A stretch of 51,580 nucleotides of DNA from Lachnospiraceae bacterium (GTDB lineage Bacteria; Bacillota; Clostridia; Lachnospirales; Lachnospiraceae): contig JAFQUB010000004.1 of NCBI GenBank assembly GCA_017408735.1, positions 1-51,580 on the forward strand, written 5' to 3'. Below the pieces are notes generated by a model. It was not told the DNA's origin. It searched no databases and worked only from the letters and a program-made list of their open reading frames with translations. A program made the position numbers and the translations under genes. Shown here piece after piece: positions 1-7,838 of the stretch (within the stretch, counting starts at the first letter, position 1; every line of letters starts with the position of its first letter).

Positions 1-108
1 AATCATAAACTCAGGCGAAATATCCTGACCATACCCTGTATATTCAAGAAGAAATTGTCCTTGTGCATCTATTCCGCTGCACTTAAATTTCAGCATATCA
101 TTTCCCAA
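1..108 (-). CDS. YbhB/YbcL-family (PEBP-like) protein, 5' part only
   Basis: The first 36 codons of a leftward gene run off the left edge. A TTG start is chosen because GAGGAGG lies about 7 bases upstream; an in-frame ATG at 94-96 is the alternative but has no well-placed ribosome site. The segment GYGQDISPEF resembles the conserved G-x-DISP-P/E motif near the N-terminus of Raf-kinase-inhibitor-like YbhB/YbcL proteins, small cytoplasmic proteins of unclear role. Only this short motif supports the call, so it is tentative. It lies 55 bases downstream of the RelE-type toxin gene and may be co-transcribed with it. Confidence 0.55.
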   Translation of the reverse strand, partial: MGNDMLKFKCSGIDAQGQFLLEYTGYGQDISPEFMI

Positions 109-163
109 ATTAAAATCCTCCTCATCAGTTACACATCACTCTGTAAACTTCAAATCTTCTGTT

Positions 164-511
164 CTATTCATTCCAATAATCTATTGTCTCCTGTGGTGTG
201 GTATCTACCCCAAACAAATGCCACATAAAATCTTCTTTCTCATGATAAAGATTGATTATTCGAATACACTTATCTTCGATTCTATAAAACACATAATTTC
301 CAGACACAAATATGTATCGATAATCCGACACTACATCAAACATTTTTAATACTTCAGGTCCTTTTTCTTCATAATCACAAAGTCCTCTTATCGCATCCGT
401 TATTCTCTTGACAATCTTTTTAGCACTATCGGCACCATATTCTTGCGATATTGTCGTTTTTATTTCACGTAGCTTATCCGCCGCATCAGGAGTATATTTT
501 ATCTTTTTCAA
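164..511 (-). CDS. RelE/ParE-family type II toxin
   Basis: A 115-residue protein with the short basic beta-alpha-alpha-beta fold expected of RelE/ParE toxins: an N-terminal strand (KKIKYTPDAADKL), two helices, then strands around YRYIFVSGNYVFYRI and IRIINLYHEKEDF. Family members either cleave mRNA at the ribosome or inhibit gyrase; the sequence does not decide which. The start is a TTG whose TTGA overlaps the stop of the antitoxin gene by 4 bases, so the two are translationally coupled. Unlike the second toxin in this window it keeps the full first helix and looks intact. Confidence 0.85.
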   Translation of the reverse strand: MKKIKYTPDAADKLREIKTTISQEYGADSAKKIVKRITDAIRGLCDYEEKGPEVLKMFDVVSDYRYIFVSGNYVFYRIEDKCIRIINLYHEKEDFMWHLFGVDTTPQETIDYWNE

Positions 512-828
512 TCAAGTACCCCCAATTCCCGTTCTAAATCATCTGCATCAATCCATCCTTCTGCATCAGCTCTTTCCTCAGCCCGTTTTAAGTCAAGCAT
601 AAGCATTGCGACTGCCTGTTCCCTCAACGCTTCTTTGCTATTCTTTGTAACAATAAATGGAAGCCCTTCAACGTTTAAAGACTGTTGAATAAAGATGTTA
701 AATGCATCCGTTAATGTCATTCCGGTTTTTGCATAAATATCCTCAACCGCTCTCTTGATTTCTGAATTTATCCTTACCTGAAAAGTTGAATCCTTTGGTG
801 CAATAGCAACATTCAAATTTGTATCCAT
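508..828 (-). CDS. RelB/DinJ-family antitoxin
   Basis: A 106-residue antitoxin. The N-terminal part (FQVRINSEIKRAVEDIYAKT, then GMTLTDAFNIFIQQ) is the ribbon-helix-helix DNA-binding region of the RelB/DinJ family; the acidic C-terminal tail (DADDLERELGVLD) would wrap the toxin. GAGGAGG lies about 8 bases before the ATG. It is the first gene of its operon and its protein is expected to repress the promoter at 855-883, alone and in complex with the toxin. Confidence 0.87.
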   Translation of the reverse strand: MDTNLNVAIAPKDSTFQVRINSEIKRAVEDIYAKTGMTLTDAFNIFIQQSLNVEGLPFIVTKNSKEALREQAVAMLMLDLKRAEERADAEGWIDADDLERELGVLD

Positions 829-854
829 AAGACATACCTCCTCACTTTTTCTAT

Positions 855-883
855 ATCATAGCACTTCTTTTGTTGTGCGTCAA
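855..883 (-). promoter_or_regulatory. Promoter of toxin-antitoxin pair 1
   Basis: Reading leftward, TTGACG (878-883) and TATGAT (855-860) are separated by exactly 17 bases. The spacer carries GCAC and GTGC half-sites that could be part of an antitoxin operator. The promoter begins only 22 bases after the stop codon of the recombinase remnant. Confidence 0.75.
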
Positions 884-905
884 TACATTGTCATTACACC
901 CATTT

Positions 906-1247
906 TTATGATATATACTTTCTATGCGACAATTTCACATTGTTTTGATTTACCATAGCATATCTAAGAGTGGTGTCTATCTGCTCATGCCCGAGTATTT
1001 TCTGAAAATGAATTTTAGTCTTTGCATCAAAGTATGCTTTCCGCTCTTTATCTCCTTTTCCATAGACAACACACTCTCGTTCAGAAAAATCTATATCATC
1101 AATATTCAGTCTAACTCATTCACCCACACGAATACCTGTTGAAAGCAGAAAATCAATCATCGCCCTATCGCGCAAATTATTACAATTATCTCTTAAAATC
1201 TCAACCTTTTCATCCAGAATAGTATCTTTTACAATAATCGTATGCTT
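906..1247 (-). pseudogene. Tyrosine recombinase remnant 1 (internal stop and deletion)
   Basis: One continuous leftward frame reads through integrase-like sequence. It contains the box I region STGIRVGE with the catalytic arginine, then NIDDIDF and YGKGDKER, and ends with LGHEQIDTTLRYAMV, where the tyrosine is the nucleophile. A TGA stop interrupts it at 1116-1118, directly after GIRVGE where family members have a leucine. About 90 residues that should carry the HxxR motif are missing between TKIHFQ and KILGHEQ, and the N-terminal domain is absent. It cannot be active. It lies between toxin gene 2 and the promoter of pair 1. Confidence 0.85.
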
Positions 1248-1255
1248 TTATAAAA

Positions 1256-1525
1256 TTACACACCTCGAAGTCGCGCTTCAATATCTGATGCAGTGTATAA
1301 AACATCAGTTACAATAACTTTATCCGTACGAATCGTATAAAATACAGAATAATTATCCACAAGCATTCTTCGTAATTCCATCTGTTTTTCCGGTTCTGAA
1401 TCCGTAATTCTATAACGTTGTGGAAATATATCCAATGTTAATATCTCATCGGTAATCCGGTTGTATTGCCCCATTGCATTCTCAGGAGAAGCTTCCTTTG
1501 TAATTTCTACCTTATACTGCTCCAT
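1256..1525 (-). CDS. ParE-like toxin, apparently missing its first helix
   Basis: An 89-residue protein of the RelE/ParE family. The second half is typical: ELRRMLVDNYSVFYTIR followed by VIVTDVLYTASDIEARL. After the first strand (MEQYKVEITKEA) the sequence goes straight to SPENAMGQYNRI, whereas relatives as I remember them have about 16 more residues forming the first helix. It may therefore be an inactive toxin. Its ATG overlaps the antitoxin stop (TGATG). The recombinase remnant starts 8 bases beyond its stop codon. Confidence 0.75.
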   Translation of the reverse strand: MEQYKVEITKEASPENAMGQYNRITDEILTLDIFPQRYRITDSEPEKQMELRRMLVDNYSVFYTIRTDKVIVTDVLYTASDIEARLRGV

Positions 1526-1827
1526 CAGTGCCTCTCTCTAAATGCTGCAAATGCACTCGCTGCATCTTGAACATTTCCTTTTTCTATATCCGCATAACCT
1601 TTTTCCAGTTTTCGATGTATCTCTTCCACAGACATCATATCTGTATTTACTGTACTAGCAGCTTTTGGTAAAACAACAGAAAAAGGAATTCCACCCACCA
1701 ATGATATTTGTTTCAAGTACATATCTATTGCTGTAGCCATTGGTATTCCTAATTGAGCTAATACACTTTCTGCCTTCTCTTTTACATCCGGATTTACTCT
1801 TAAATTTAATGTTGCTGTTTTTCTCAT
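1525..1827 (-). CDS. RelB/DinJ-family antitoxin of pair 2
   Basis: A 100-residue ribbon-helix-helix antitoxin (MRKTATLNLRVNPDVKEKAE, then GIPMATAIDMYLKQI) with a C-terminal toxin-binding tail. The ATG at 1825-1827 is chosen because GGAGGTGC lies just upstream. An in-frame ATG 36 bases further upstream falls inside the -10 box and operator, so it cannot be used. It is partner of the shortened toxin; if that toxin is dead, the antitoxin may persist only as a DNA-binding regulator. Confidence 0.85.
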   Translation of the reverse strand: MRKTATLNLRVNPDVKEKAESVLAQLGIPMATAIDMYLKQISLVGGIPFSVVLPKAASTVNTDMMSVEEIHRKLEKGYADIEKGNVQDAASAFAAFRERH

Positions 1828-1851
1828 TATATGCACCTCCATTTTTTCTTT

Positions 1852-1880
1852 ATTGTAACGCATTTTGCGTTACAGGTCAA
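1852..1880 (-). promoter_or_regulatory. Promoter and palindromic operator of toxin-antitoxin pair 2
   Basis: Leftward TTGACC (1875-1880) and TACAAT (1852-1857) are 17 bases apart. The spacer and part of the -10 box form a perfect inverted repeat at 1854-1874, TGTAACGCA, three bases, TGCGTTACA. This is the placement expected for autorepression by a RelB-type antitoxin. Confidence 0.82.
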
Positions 1881-1881
1881 T

Positions 1882-2007
1882 CTATGATATATATTTCCGA
1901 TGTGACAACTTTACATTATTTTGATTTACCATAGCGTATCTGAGCGTTGTATCAATCTGTTCATGTCCAAGTATCTTTTGCACCTGTTCAATCGGCATTC
2001 CTTTTAT
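1882..2007 (-). pseudogene. Tyrosine recombinase remnant 2 (last 41 codons)
   Basis: A leftward frame gives KGMPIEQVQKILGHEQ, then IDTTLRYAMVNQNNVKLS, ending HRKYIS and a stop. This is the extreme C-terminus of a tyrosine recombinase including the catalytic tyrosine. The last 30 or so residues are nearly identical to those of remnant 1. The fragment begins next to the trpB terminator, so everything upstream has been lost. The -35 box of toxin-antitoxin pair 2 starts one base after its stop codon. Confidence 0.85.
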
Positions 2008-2017
2008 TTATTAAAAT

Positions 2018-2044
2018 AAGGATGTAGGTTATTCCCACATCCTT
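2018..2044 (-). terminator. Rho-independent terminator of trpB
   Basis: An 8-bp stem, ACATCCTT reversed on AAGGATGT, lies 27 bases past the trpB stop and is followed leftward by a T-rich run. Confidence 0.7.
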
Positions 2045-2070
2045 AATCAATCACTCTGTAGAACTAAAAG

Positions 2071-3291
2071 TTACTTTATTCCGTACTTCTCAATAATATA
2101 ATCCATATCCTTATCTCCTCTGCCTGAAAGATTAATGAGGACGGAACCTTTACCCATTTGCTTAGCCAATTTCATACCGTAAGCAACTGCATGAGAACTT
2201 TCGATTGCCGGAATAATACCTTCCATTCTTGAAAGCTCAAAGAAAGCATCTATTGTTTCATCATCACTTACTACATCATATTTAACTCTGCCAAGGTCAT
2301 GTAAAAAGGCATGTTCCGGTCCTGATGACGGATAATCCAGACCGCTTGCTACGGAATATACCGGTGCCGGTTCCCCTTTTTCATCCTTCAACATAATACT
2401 GTTAAATCCATGCATAACACCTTCTTCTCCATAGGTAAGGCTTGCTGCATGGTCGCCAAGTGTACTTCCTCTTCCAAGCGGTTCCACACCATAAATATCA
2501 ACCGGATCATTTAAGAATCCCGAGAACAGTCCCATAGCATTAGAACCGCCACCCACGCAGGCTACAACCGCATCCGGCAATTCACCTGTCATTTCCAAGA
2601 ACTGCTCTCTCGCTTCGATTCCTATCACACTCTGAAAATCTCTTACCATCATAGGAAACGGATGAGGCCCTACCACAGACCCGATACAATAGATTGCCTC
2701 CTTATATTCCTTACAGTATGCCATAAACGCTGCATCCACAGCTTCTTTGAGTGTCTGTAATCCGTCCGTCACTTCAATGACTCTGGCTCCCAGTATTTTC
2801 ATTCTTGCAACATTTGGTGCCTGTTTCTTGATATCCACTGCACCCATATAGATGTCACATTCCAGTCCAAAATAGGCTGCGGCAGTTGCAAGTGCAACAC
2901 CGTGCTGACCTGCTCCGGTCTCTGCAATAACCTTTTTCTTACCCATATACTTTGCAAGTAGCACTTCTCCCATACAGTGGTTCAGTTTATGCGCCCCGCT
3001 ATGGTTCAAATCCTCTCGTTTTACATAAAGTTGAACTCCTGTACCAATCTTATCTGAAAGTCTTGCCAGGTGCGAAATCGGAGTAGGTCTGCCCTGAAAT
3101 TCCTTACGAATACGTCGAAGTTCACTAATAAACTTTCTGGATTTGCATATCGTCTGATACGCTTCACTGATTTCATTCATAGCAGTCTGTAATTCCGGCG
3201 GAATATAGGAACCGCCATATTTCCCAAAATAGCCATTTGCATCCGGGTAGTTTTTAAAGTAAGTATCAAAATCAATATTATTATACATCAT
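2071..3291 (-). CDS. trpB: Tryptophan synthase beta chain, stand-alone
   Basis: A 406-residue PLP enzyme that joins indole and serine to make tryptophan. The Schiff-base lysine is K102 in [20 protein letters not shown], the phosphate loop [10 protein letters not shown] and the C-terminal [10 protein letters not shown] are all present. The ATG with GGAGGATA 8 bases upstream is chosen over an in-frame TTG. No trpA or other trp gene is near, so it may salvage indole rather than serve in a full pathway. The usual HKxNN is HKLNH here, a small departure in the active-site loop. Its own terminator follows. Confidence 0.93.
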   Translation of the reverse strand: MMYNNIDFDTYFKNYPDANGYFGKYGGSYIPPELQTAMNEISEAYQTICKSRKFISELRRIRKEFQGRPTPISHLARLSDKIGTGVQLYVKREDLNHSGAHKLNHCMGEVLLAKYMGKKKVIAETGAGQHGVALATAAAYFGLECDIYMGAVDIKKQAPNVARMKILGARVIEVTDGLQTLKEAVDAAFMAYCKEYKEAIYCIGSVVGPHPFPMMVRDFQSVIGIEAREQFLEMTGELPDAVVACVGGGSNAMGLFSGFLNDPVDIYGVEPLGRGSTLGDHAASLTYGEEGVMHGFNSIMLKDEKGEPAPVYSVASGLDYPSSGPEHAFLHDLGRVKYDVVSDDETIDAFFELSRMEGIIPAIESSHAVAYGMKLAKQMGKGSVLINLSGRGDKDMDYIIEKYGIK

Positions 3292-3599
3292 AGTATTATC
3301 CTCCAAATTCTAAATTTTGTTTTTTATCTCTTATGAAGTCAAAACTTCTATTCTGTCTTTCCACAAACTCCCATCAAACTCAATAATTATATCAAAATAT
3401 ATACAACTATTCTACAAGTTTTTTACTTATACAGTTTTCCGTCTACATAGCCAAGTTTCTGTCCCGGCATAAGCCTACTGCCCACCACACTCTCAAAAAT
3501 GTAACAATTATAACCAAATACTTAGTTACTTTCCCAACTTTTTATGGTATAATTTTGTAATTAGGTGAGGTATATCTTAATTATGATTGGAGGTTTTTT
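3292..3599. other. Intergenic region with divergent starts and a possible gene scrap
   Basis: This 308-base gap separates the divergent trpB and HD-GYP genes. A TATAAT at 3548-3553 is a plausible -10 box for the rightward gene, without a strong -35. On the leftward strand, 3423-3521 is an open frame of 32 codons ending in RLMPGQKLGYVDGKLYK and a stop. It reads like the tail of a real protein but has no start codon or ribosome site that I can see, so it is probably debris. Confidence 0.4.
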
Positions 3600-4676
3600 A
3601 TGAGTACCGTAGCAATTGAGCAGTTGAAAACAGGTATGGTTTTAGCTGATGACATTTTTATTTTTGAAAATAAGCTTTTGCTTCCTAAAGATACAGAGCT
3701 TACGGATTATATGATTCACAAATTAGAATTTTATTCTATTAAAAAAGTTAAAGTTAAGGATTCGGCGCCTTCCGAGGCTACCGCTCCGGCTTCTTCCGAG
3801 GATGATTCTTATTCACAACGTTTGAAACACTCTCAGGAATTTAAAGAATTTAAAGAAGAATTTTTCAAGAATCTTTATGTATTGAAAACAGATTTTCTGG
3901 ATATTGCAAATAAAGATAAAAAAATTGAGCCTGAGGAATTTTTAAACCGGGTGGATTCTATTATTGAACATGCCGGCAGTCAAAGTGTATTTGATATGCT
4001 TCATTGCATGCGAGAATATGATGATTCTACTTTTGTTCATGCATTGAATACTGCTTTGATTTGTCATACCTTTGGACATTGGATTCATTTAAACGAGGAC
4101 GATATCAATGCCCTCACCCTTGCAGGTTTATTACATGATATTGGGAAAATCCGTGTTTCTGATACGATTATTAAGAAAACGGAACGACTTTCTCCCACAG
4201 AGCGTACTATGATGCAGGCCCATACCGTTTACGGATATGAAATTCTGAAAAATCAGGATATTGATGAGCGTGTCAAACTGGCGGCTTTGATGCACCATGA
4301 ACATTGTGACGGTACCGGATATCCAAAAGCTTATGAAGCTTCACAGATTACTGACTTTGCAAAAATTGTAGGTATTATTGCTGACTACGATTCTTTAACC
4401 AGTGCCCGTCCGTACCGTGAAGCACTTTGTCCATTTGAGGTAATCAAGAAATTTGAACTGGAGGGATTACAGAAATACGATCCTTCTTACATAATGACTT
4501 TCTTAGAACATGTTTCTAATGCATTTATTAATCATACCGTACGTTTGAGCAACGGGGAAACAGCAGAAATTGTTATGATTAATAAACAGTTTTTATCCAG
4601 ACCTATGGTTAAAACGGAAACTCAATTTATAGACTTAACCAAAGAAACGAATTTATCCATTGAAGCTATTATTTAA
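3600..4676 (+). CDS. HD-GYP domain c-di-GMP phosphodiesterase
   Basis: A 358-residue soluble protein. Residues 1-60 resemble the N-terminal domain often found before HD-GYP domains (IEQLKTGMVLADDIFIFENK). The HD-GYP domain follows from about 140: HALNTALICH, LLHDIGKIRVSDTI, MMQAHTVYGYEIL, and HHEHCDGTGYP, which supplies the GYP signature (GTGYP). Such enzymes hydrolyse cyclic di-GMP and lower its level, favouring motility over attachment. That fits the flagellar and Tad pilus loci in the same window. GGAGG precedes the ATG. It is monocistronic, with a strong shared terminator to its right. Confidence 0.92.
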   Translation: MSTVAIEQLKTGMVLADDIFIFENKLLLPKDTELTDYMIHKLEFYSIKKVKVKDSAPSEATAPASSEDDSYSQRLKHSQEFKEFKEEFFKNLYVLKTDFLDIANKDKKIEPEEFLNRVDSIIEHAGSQSVFDMLHCMREYDDSTFVHALNTALICHTFGHWIHLNEDDINALTLAGLLHDIGKIRVSDTIIKKTERLSPTERTMMQAHTVYGYEILKNQDIDERVKLAALMHHEHCDGTGYPKAYEASQITDFAKIVGIIADYDSLTSARPYREALCPFEVIKKFELEGLQKYDPSYIMTFLEHVSNAFINHTVRLSNGETAEIVMINKQFLSRPMVKTETQFIDLTKETNLSIEAII

Positions 4677-4710
4677 AAATAAGGCGGTTGCAATGCAACC
4701 GCCTTATTTT
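4676..4710. terminator. Bidirectional terminator between HD-GYP gene and murA
   Basis: A 16-bp perfect stem (AAAATAAGGCGGTTGC with its complement) and 3-base loop, flanked by A and T runs, serves the two convergent genes. The murA stop codon touches its right edge. Confidence 0.92.
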
Positions 4711-6002
4711 TAACCGACTTTCAGAGTAAATTTCTGAATTTCGCTTTCGCTGTTTACTTTTTCTATCTGAGCACCTAAACCTCTCAGTTTTTCTTCAAAG
4801 CACTCATATCCTCTTTGAATGTATACAATATCGTCTACGACTGTAATGCCCTCTGCTGCCAGTCCGGCAATAACCAGTGCTGCTCCTGCTCTTAAATCCG
4901 GTGCACTGACTCTTGCTCCGGTATATTTTTCAACACCATTAATAATAGCTGTGTTTCCTTCTACTTTAATATCGCCACCCATACGTGCCAATTCATCCAC
5001 ATATTTAAATCTGTTTTCAAAGATACTTTCCGTTACAATACTTGTACCCTGAGAAAGCCCTAGCGTTACTGCTATCTGTGGCTGCATATCAGTAGGATAA
5101 CCCGGATATGGCAATGTTTTTACATGAGTATGCTGCAAAGGTTTTGATGATACTACTCGCACTGCATCATCAAACTCTTCCACTTCACATCCGATTTCCA
5201 GAAGTTTTGCTGTAGTAGCTTCCAAATGCTTTGGAATTACATTTTTTACAGTTACATCCCCTTTTGTAGCTGCTGCTGCAAACATAAATGTTCCTGCCTC
5301 AATTTGATCAGGAATAATGGAATATTCTGTCTTATGTAATTTTTCTACCCCTTTGATTCTAATAACGTCTGTACCGGCACCTTTAATGTTAGCCCCCATG
5401 CTATTTAAAAAGTTTGCCACATCAACTACGTGAGGTTCTTTTGCCGCATTTTCAATAATGGTATTCCCTTTAGCTAATGCCGCAACCATCATAATATTAA
5501 TAGTGGCTCCAACTGTTACCACGTCCAAATAAATATGATTACCTATCAGTTCTTCTGCTTCTGTGATAATAAGACCATGCTCAATTCTTACATCAGCACC
5601 TAAAGCGCGGAAACCTTTGATATGCTGGTCAATCGGACGGCTTCCGATGTTACAGCCTCCCGGCAATGCTACTTCTGCCTTTTTATATTTTCCAAGCAGT
5701 GCTCCTAACAAATAGTAAGAAGCTCGTATTTTTTTAATATATTCGTATTCAATGTTCACATCACGAATCATGGAACCATTAATTTTTACCGTATGTCTGT
5801 CGATTCTTTCTACAACTGCTCCGATTCCTTCAATCGCCTGCAATAATACATTGATATCCCTTACGTCCGGAAGATTATCTATATATACTGTTTCATCTGT
5901 CATGATTGCTGCTGCCAGTATTGCAAGCGCTGCATTCTTGGCACCACCAATTTTTACTTCTCCAACTAATGGATTGCCGCCTTTTATAACGTATTGTTCC
6001 AT
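4710..6002 (-). CDS. murA: UDP-N-acetylglucosamine 1-carboxyvinyltransferase (MurA)
   Basis: A 430-residue cytoplasmic enzyme that transfers enolpyruvate from PEP to UDP-GlcNAc, the first committed step of peptidoglycan synthesis and the target of fosfomycin. The catalytic cysteine is C117 in PGGCNIGSRPIDQH; the substrate-binding K22-N23 pair is present in GGAKNAALAI. The length matches the family. The ATG has AGAGGTG upstream. Low-GC Gram-positives often have two MurA copies; whether this is the main one cannot be told from here. Codon use matches its neighbours. Confidence 0.95.
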   Translation of the reverse strand: MEQYVIKGGNPLVGEVKIGGAKNAALAILAAAIMTDETVYIDNLPDVRDINVLLQAIEGIGAVVERIDRHTVKINGSMIRDVNIEYEYIKKIRASYYLLGALLGKYKKAEVALPGGCNIGSRPIDQHIKGFRALGADVRIEHGLIITEAEELIGNHIYLDVVTVGATINIMMVAALAKGNTIIENAAKEPHVVDVANFLNSMGANIKGAGTDVIRIKGVEKLHKTEYSIIPDQIEAGTFMFAAAATKGDVTVKNVIPKHLEATTAKLLEIGCEVEEFDDAVRVVSSKPLQHTHVKTLPYPGYPTDMQPQIAVTLGLSQGTSIVTESIFENRFKYVDELARMGGDIKVEGNTAIINGVEKYTGARVSAPDLRAGAALVIAGLAAEGITVVDDIVYIQRGYECFEEKLRGLGAQIEKVNSESEIQKFTLKVG

Positions 6003-6138
6003 TACACACCTCTATATTATTTTATAATTATGGTCTATCTGTTTCTTATATATTTATGATAAATTTTGTTCAATTATTCTTACTTTTTTGGCTGACATAT
6101 TCCTAATATTTCTCTTTCTTACAAATATGCCATATTCC

Positions 6139-6166
6139 ATTATATCATATTCTTATCATTTGTAAA
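6139..6166 (-). promoter_or_regulatory. Probable murA promoter
   Basis: Leftward TTTACA (6161-6166) and TATAAT (6139-6144) are 16 bases apart, about 137 bases upstream of the murA start. The rest of the 6003-6231 gap is AT-rich, with no gene seen. Confidence 0.55.
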
Positions 6167-6197
6167 CCTGTAATTTTCGAAAAAAACAACGAAAAAC

Positions 6198-6226
6198 ATG
6201 GCAGAAGACGGGGTTTCTTCTGCCAT
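6198..6226 (-). terminator. Terminator of the M23 peptidase gene
   Basis: A 10-bp stem (ATGGCAGAAG with its complement) just past the stop codon is followed leftward by two T runs. Confidence 0.85.
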
Positions 6227-6231
6227 ATTGT

Positions 6232-7785
6232 TTATTCTAAGTACTTAAATGGGTCTACTTGAGAACCATTAATAATAATTTCAAAATGTATATGCGGTCC
6301 GGTGCTTCGTCCCGTATTACCGCTCAATGCGATTTTTTCTCCCTGAGATACGCTTTGTCCCACGGAAACTAATATTTTACTAAGATGTGCATATCTGGTC
6401 TGACGTCCATCAGAATGACTGATTGTAACGCAATAACCATATCCACTTGCCCATCCGGCACTTACTACTCTTCCGGCTGAGGATGCTTTTACAGCAGTAC
6501 CTACAGGACATGCCCAATCTATGCCTTTATGCTGTCTTCCCCAACGCATTTTAAATCCTGATGTAAAACGACCTCCCGAAATTGGTTTAATATAAGTTGG
6601 AGGTGTCTTGGTTCCACGCTCAATAATTGCCGGTTTAGATTCTGTTATAATTTCTTCATGAATAATTTCTCTCTCTGTTTCATTTCCATTTCTACTGGTC
6701 ACCACGGCAACCACATTTCTTTCTCCGGTGGTTGCTTCCTGCCTTACCACCTGTTCTGTCGTATACCAAGAATCGTTATCAACATACTGAGTTTCTGCCT
6801 GATATTGCTCATTATACATCTGCTCTTCTTTTGTTATTACTGACAATTCCGGCTCCGGAACTGTTACCGTAAGTTCATCCCCTATGCGGATTACAGATTC
6901 TGCATTATCTATATTTTCATTAATGGAAACAAGCTTGTCCACCGTAGTATTAAAGTTTTCTGCAATAACAGAAAGACTGTCTCCTGATTTTACTTCATAA
7001 ATTTTGTTCTTTTCTTTGTCCTTGGTTACAAGGTCAATGGCCTCATTTAATGGAGTAATTTCATCATCCTTCACATAGGATTCTACCACTTCTACCGCAT
7101 CTGCGAAAGAAAGTTCTACAAGTCCTTCCGTGTATAGGTCTTCCAGTTCCGTTTCTCCGTATGATAACTCATCTGTAACGGTACAAATACCTGCATTTAT
7201 CATGGAAGAAGAAACATTTGGATTATTACTTCCTGTTTTTGACACTTTTACCAGTTCAGTTGTCATTACATTTAATTCTCTGGTATTGTCTGACACCAGC
7301 TCTACCTGATACTGATTGTTTGTGTCATATTTTTCTTTTGCCGCATTTAACAATGCCACAACATCGTCCTTGGAAGACAGAGTTACAGTAAACTGGTTAA
7401 TTTTTACGGTGTATGCTTTCTGGTTAAAGGTAATAGTACCTTTTTGCAATACATCCCGCATATTTTTTTTCAGTTCTTTTTCAGATGTTGTTCTGGCAAA
7501 TATTTTATGTTCTGATGTATACTCAAAGTCTGCCTTAACAATCGTCAGCCCTTCCTGCTCTGATGCTACTTTTGATTTTTCTTCCAGCAACATTTCCTGT
7601 ATACCATCCAAGGATGATACTTTTCCAATGACAACATCATTCAATGTAAGTGTATGATAATTTTCTTTGTTATGTTCCAGACTTCCGAATACCGGATGTA
7701 TGGTAAATATTGCAAGAACCGAAGCAACTGCCCCCATTGCAAAAAACAGTGATGCTTGCTTCTTATGCTTGGTCCATTTCTTCAT
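6232..7785 (-). CDS. LysM-G5-M23 peptidoglycan endopeptidase
   Basis: A 517-residue exported cell-wall hydrolase. A short basic N-terminus and a membrane segment (SLFFAMGAVASVLAIF) anchor or export it. A LysM repeat (YEVKSGDSLSVIAENF, then INENIDNAES) binds glycan, then a G5-like region (TTEQVVRQEATTGERN) follows. The C-terminal M23 domain holds the zinc ligands in HKGIDWA and HIHFE, with YAHLSKILVSVGQ between them. M23 enzymes of this layout cut peptide cross-links, often at division or sporulation. The gene starts 53 bases after the dehydrogenase-kinase gene and has no obvious own promoter, so it is probably co-transcribed. Confidence 0.92.
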   Translation of the reverse strand: MKKWTKHKKQASLFFAMGAVASVLAIFTIHPVFGSLEHNKENYHTLTLNDVVIGKVSSLDGIQEMLLEEKSKVASEQEGLTIVKADFEYTSEHKIFARTTSEKELKKNMRDVLQKGTITFNQKAYTVKINQFTVTLSSKDDVVALLNAAKEKYDTNNQYQVELVSDNTRELNVMTTELVKVSKTGSNNPNVSSSMINAGICTVTDELSYGETELEDLYTEGLVELSFADAVEVVESYVKDDEITPLNEAIDLVTKDKEKNKIYEVKSGDSLSVIAENFNTTVDKLVSINENIDNAESVIRIGDELTVTVPEPELSVITKEEQMYNEQYQAETQYVDNDSWYTTEQVVRQEATTGERNVVAVVTSRNGNETEREIIHEEIITESKPAIIERGTKTPPTYIKPISGGRFTSGFKMRWGRQHKGIDWACPVGTAVKASSAGRVVSAGWASGYGYCVTISHSDGRQTRYAHLSKILVSVGQSVSQGEKIALSGNTGRSTGPHIHFEIIINGSQVDPFKYLE

Positions 7786-7838
7786 CTTACAACTCCCTAA
7801 TTGTTAATTATTAGTCTTAAGGTTCGCAAGTATTTATT

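Noticed and set aside
924..1142. Rightward 72-codon frame
   Set aside because: It is the complement of the tyrosine recombinase remnant, whose leftward reading has clear catalytic motifs.
2018..2044. Attachment site for the broken recombinases
   Set aside because: The hairpin is a normal trpB terminator, and no matching direct repeat was seen at the other side of the accessory patch within the window.
3292..3599. c-di-GMP riboswitch before the HD-GYP gene
   Set aside because: I looked for the conserved GEMM core here and before the flagellar and Tad genes and saw none. The leaders are short.
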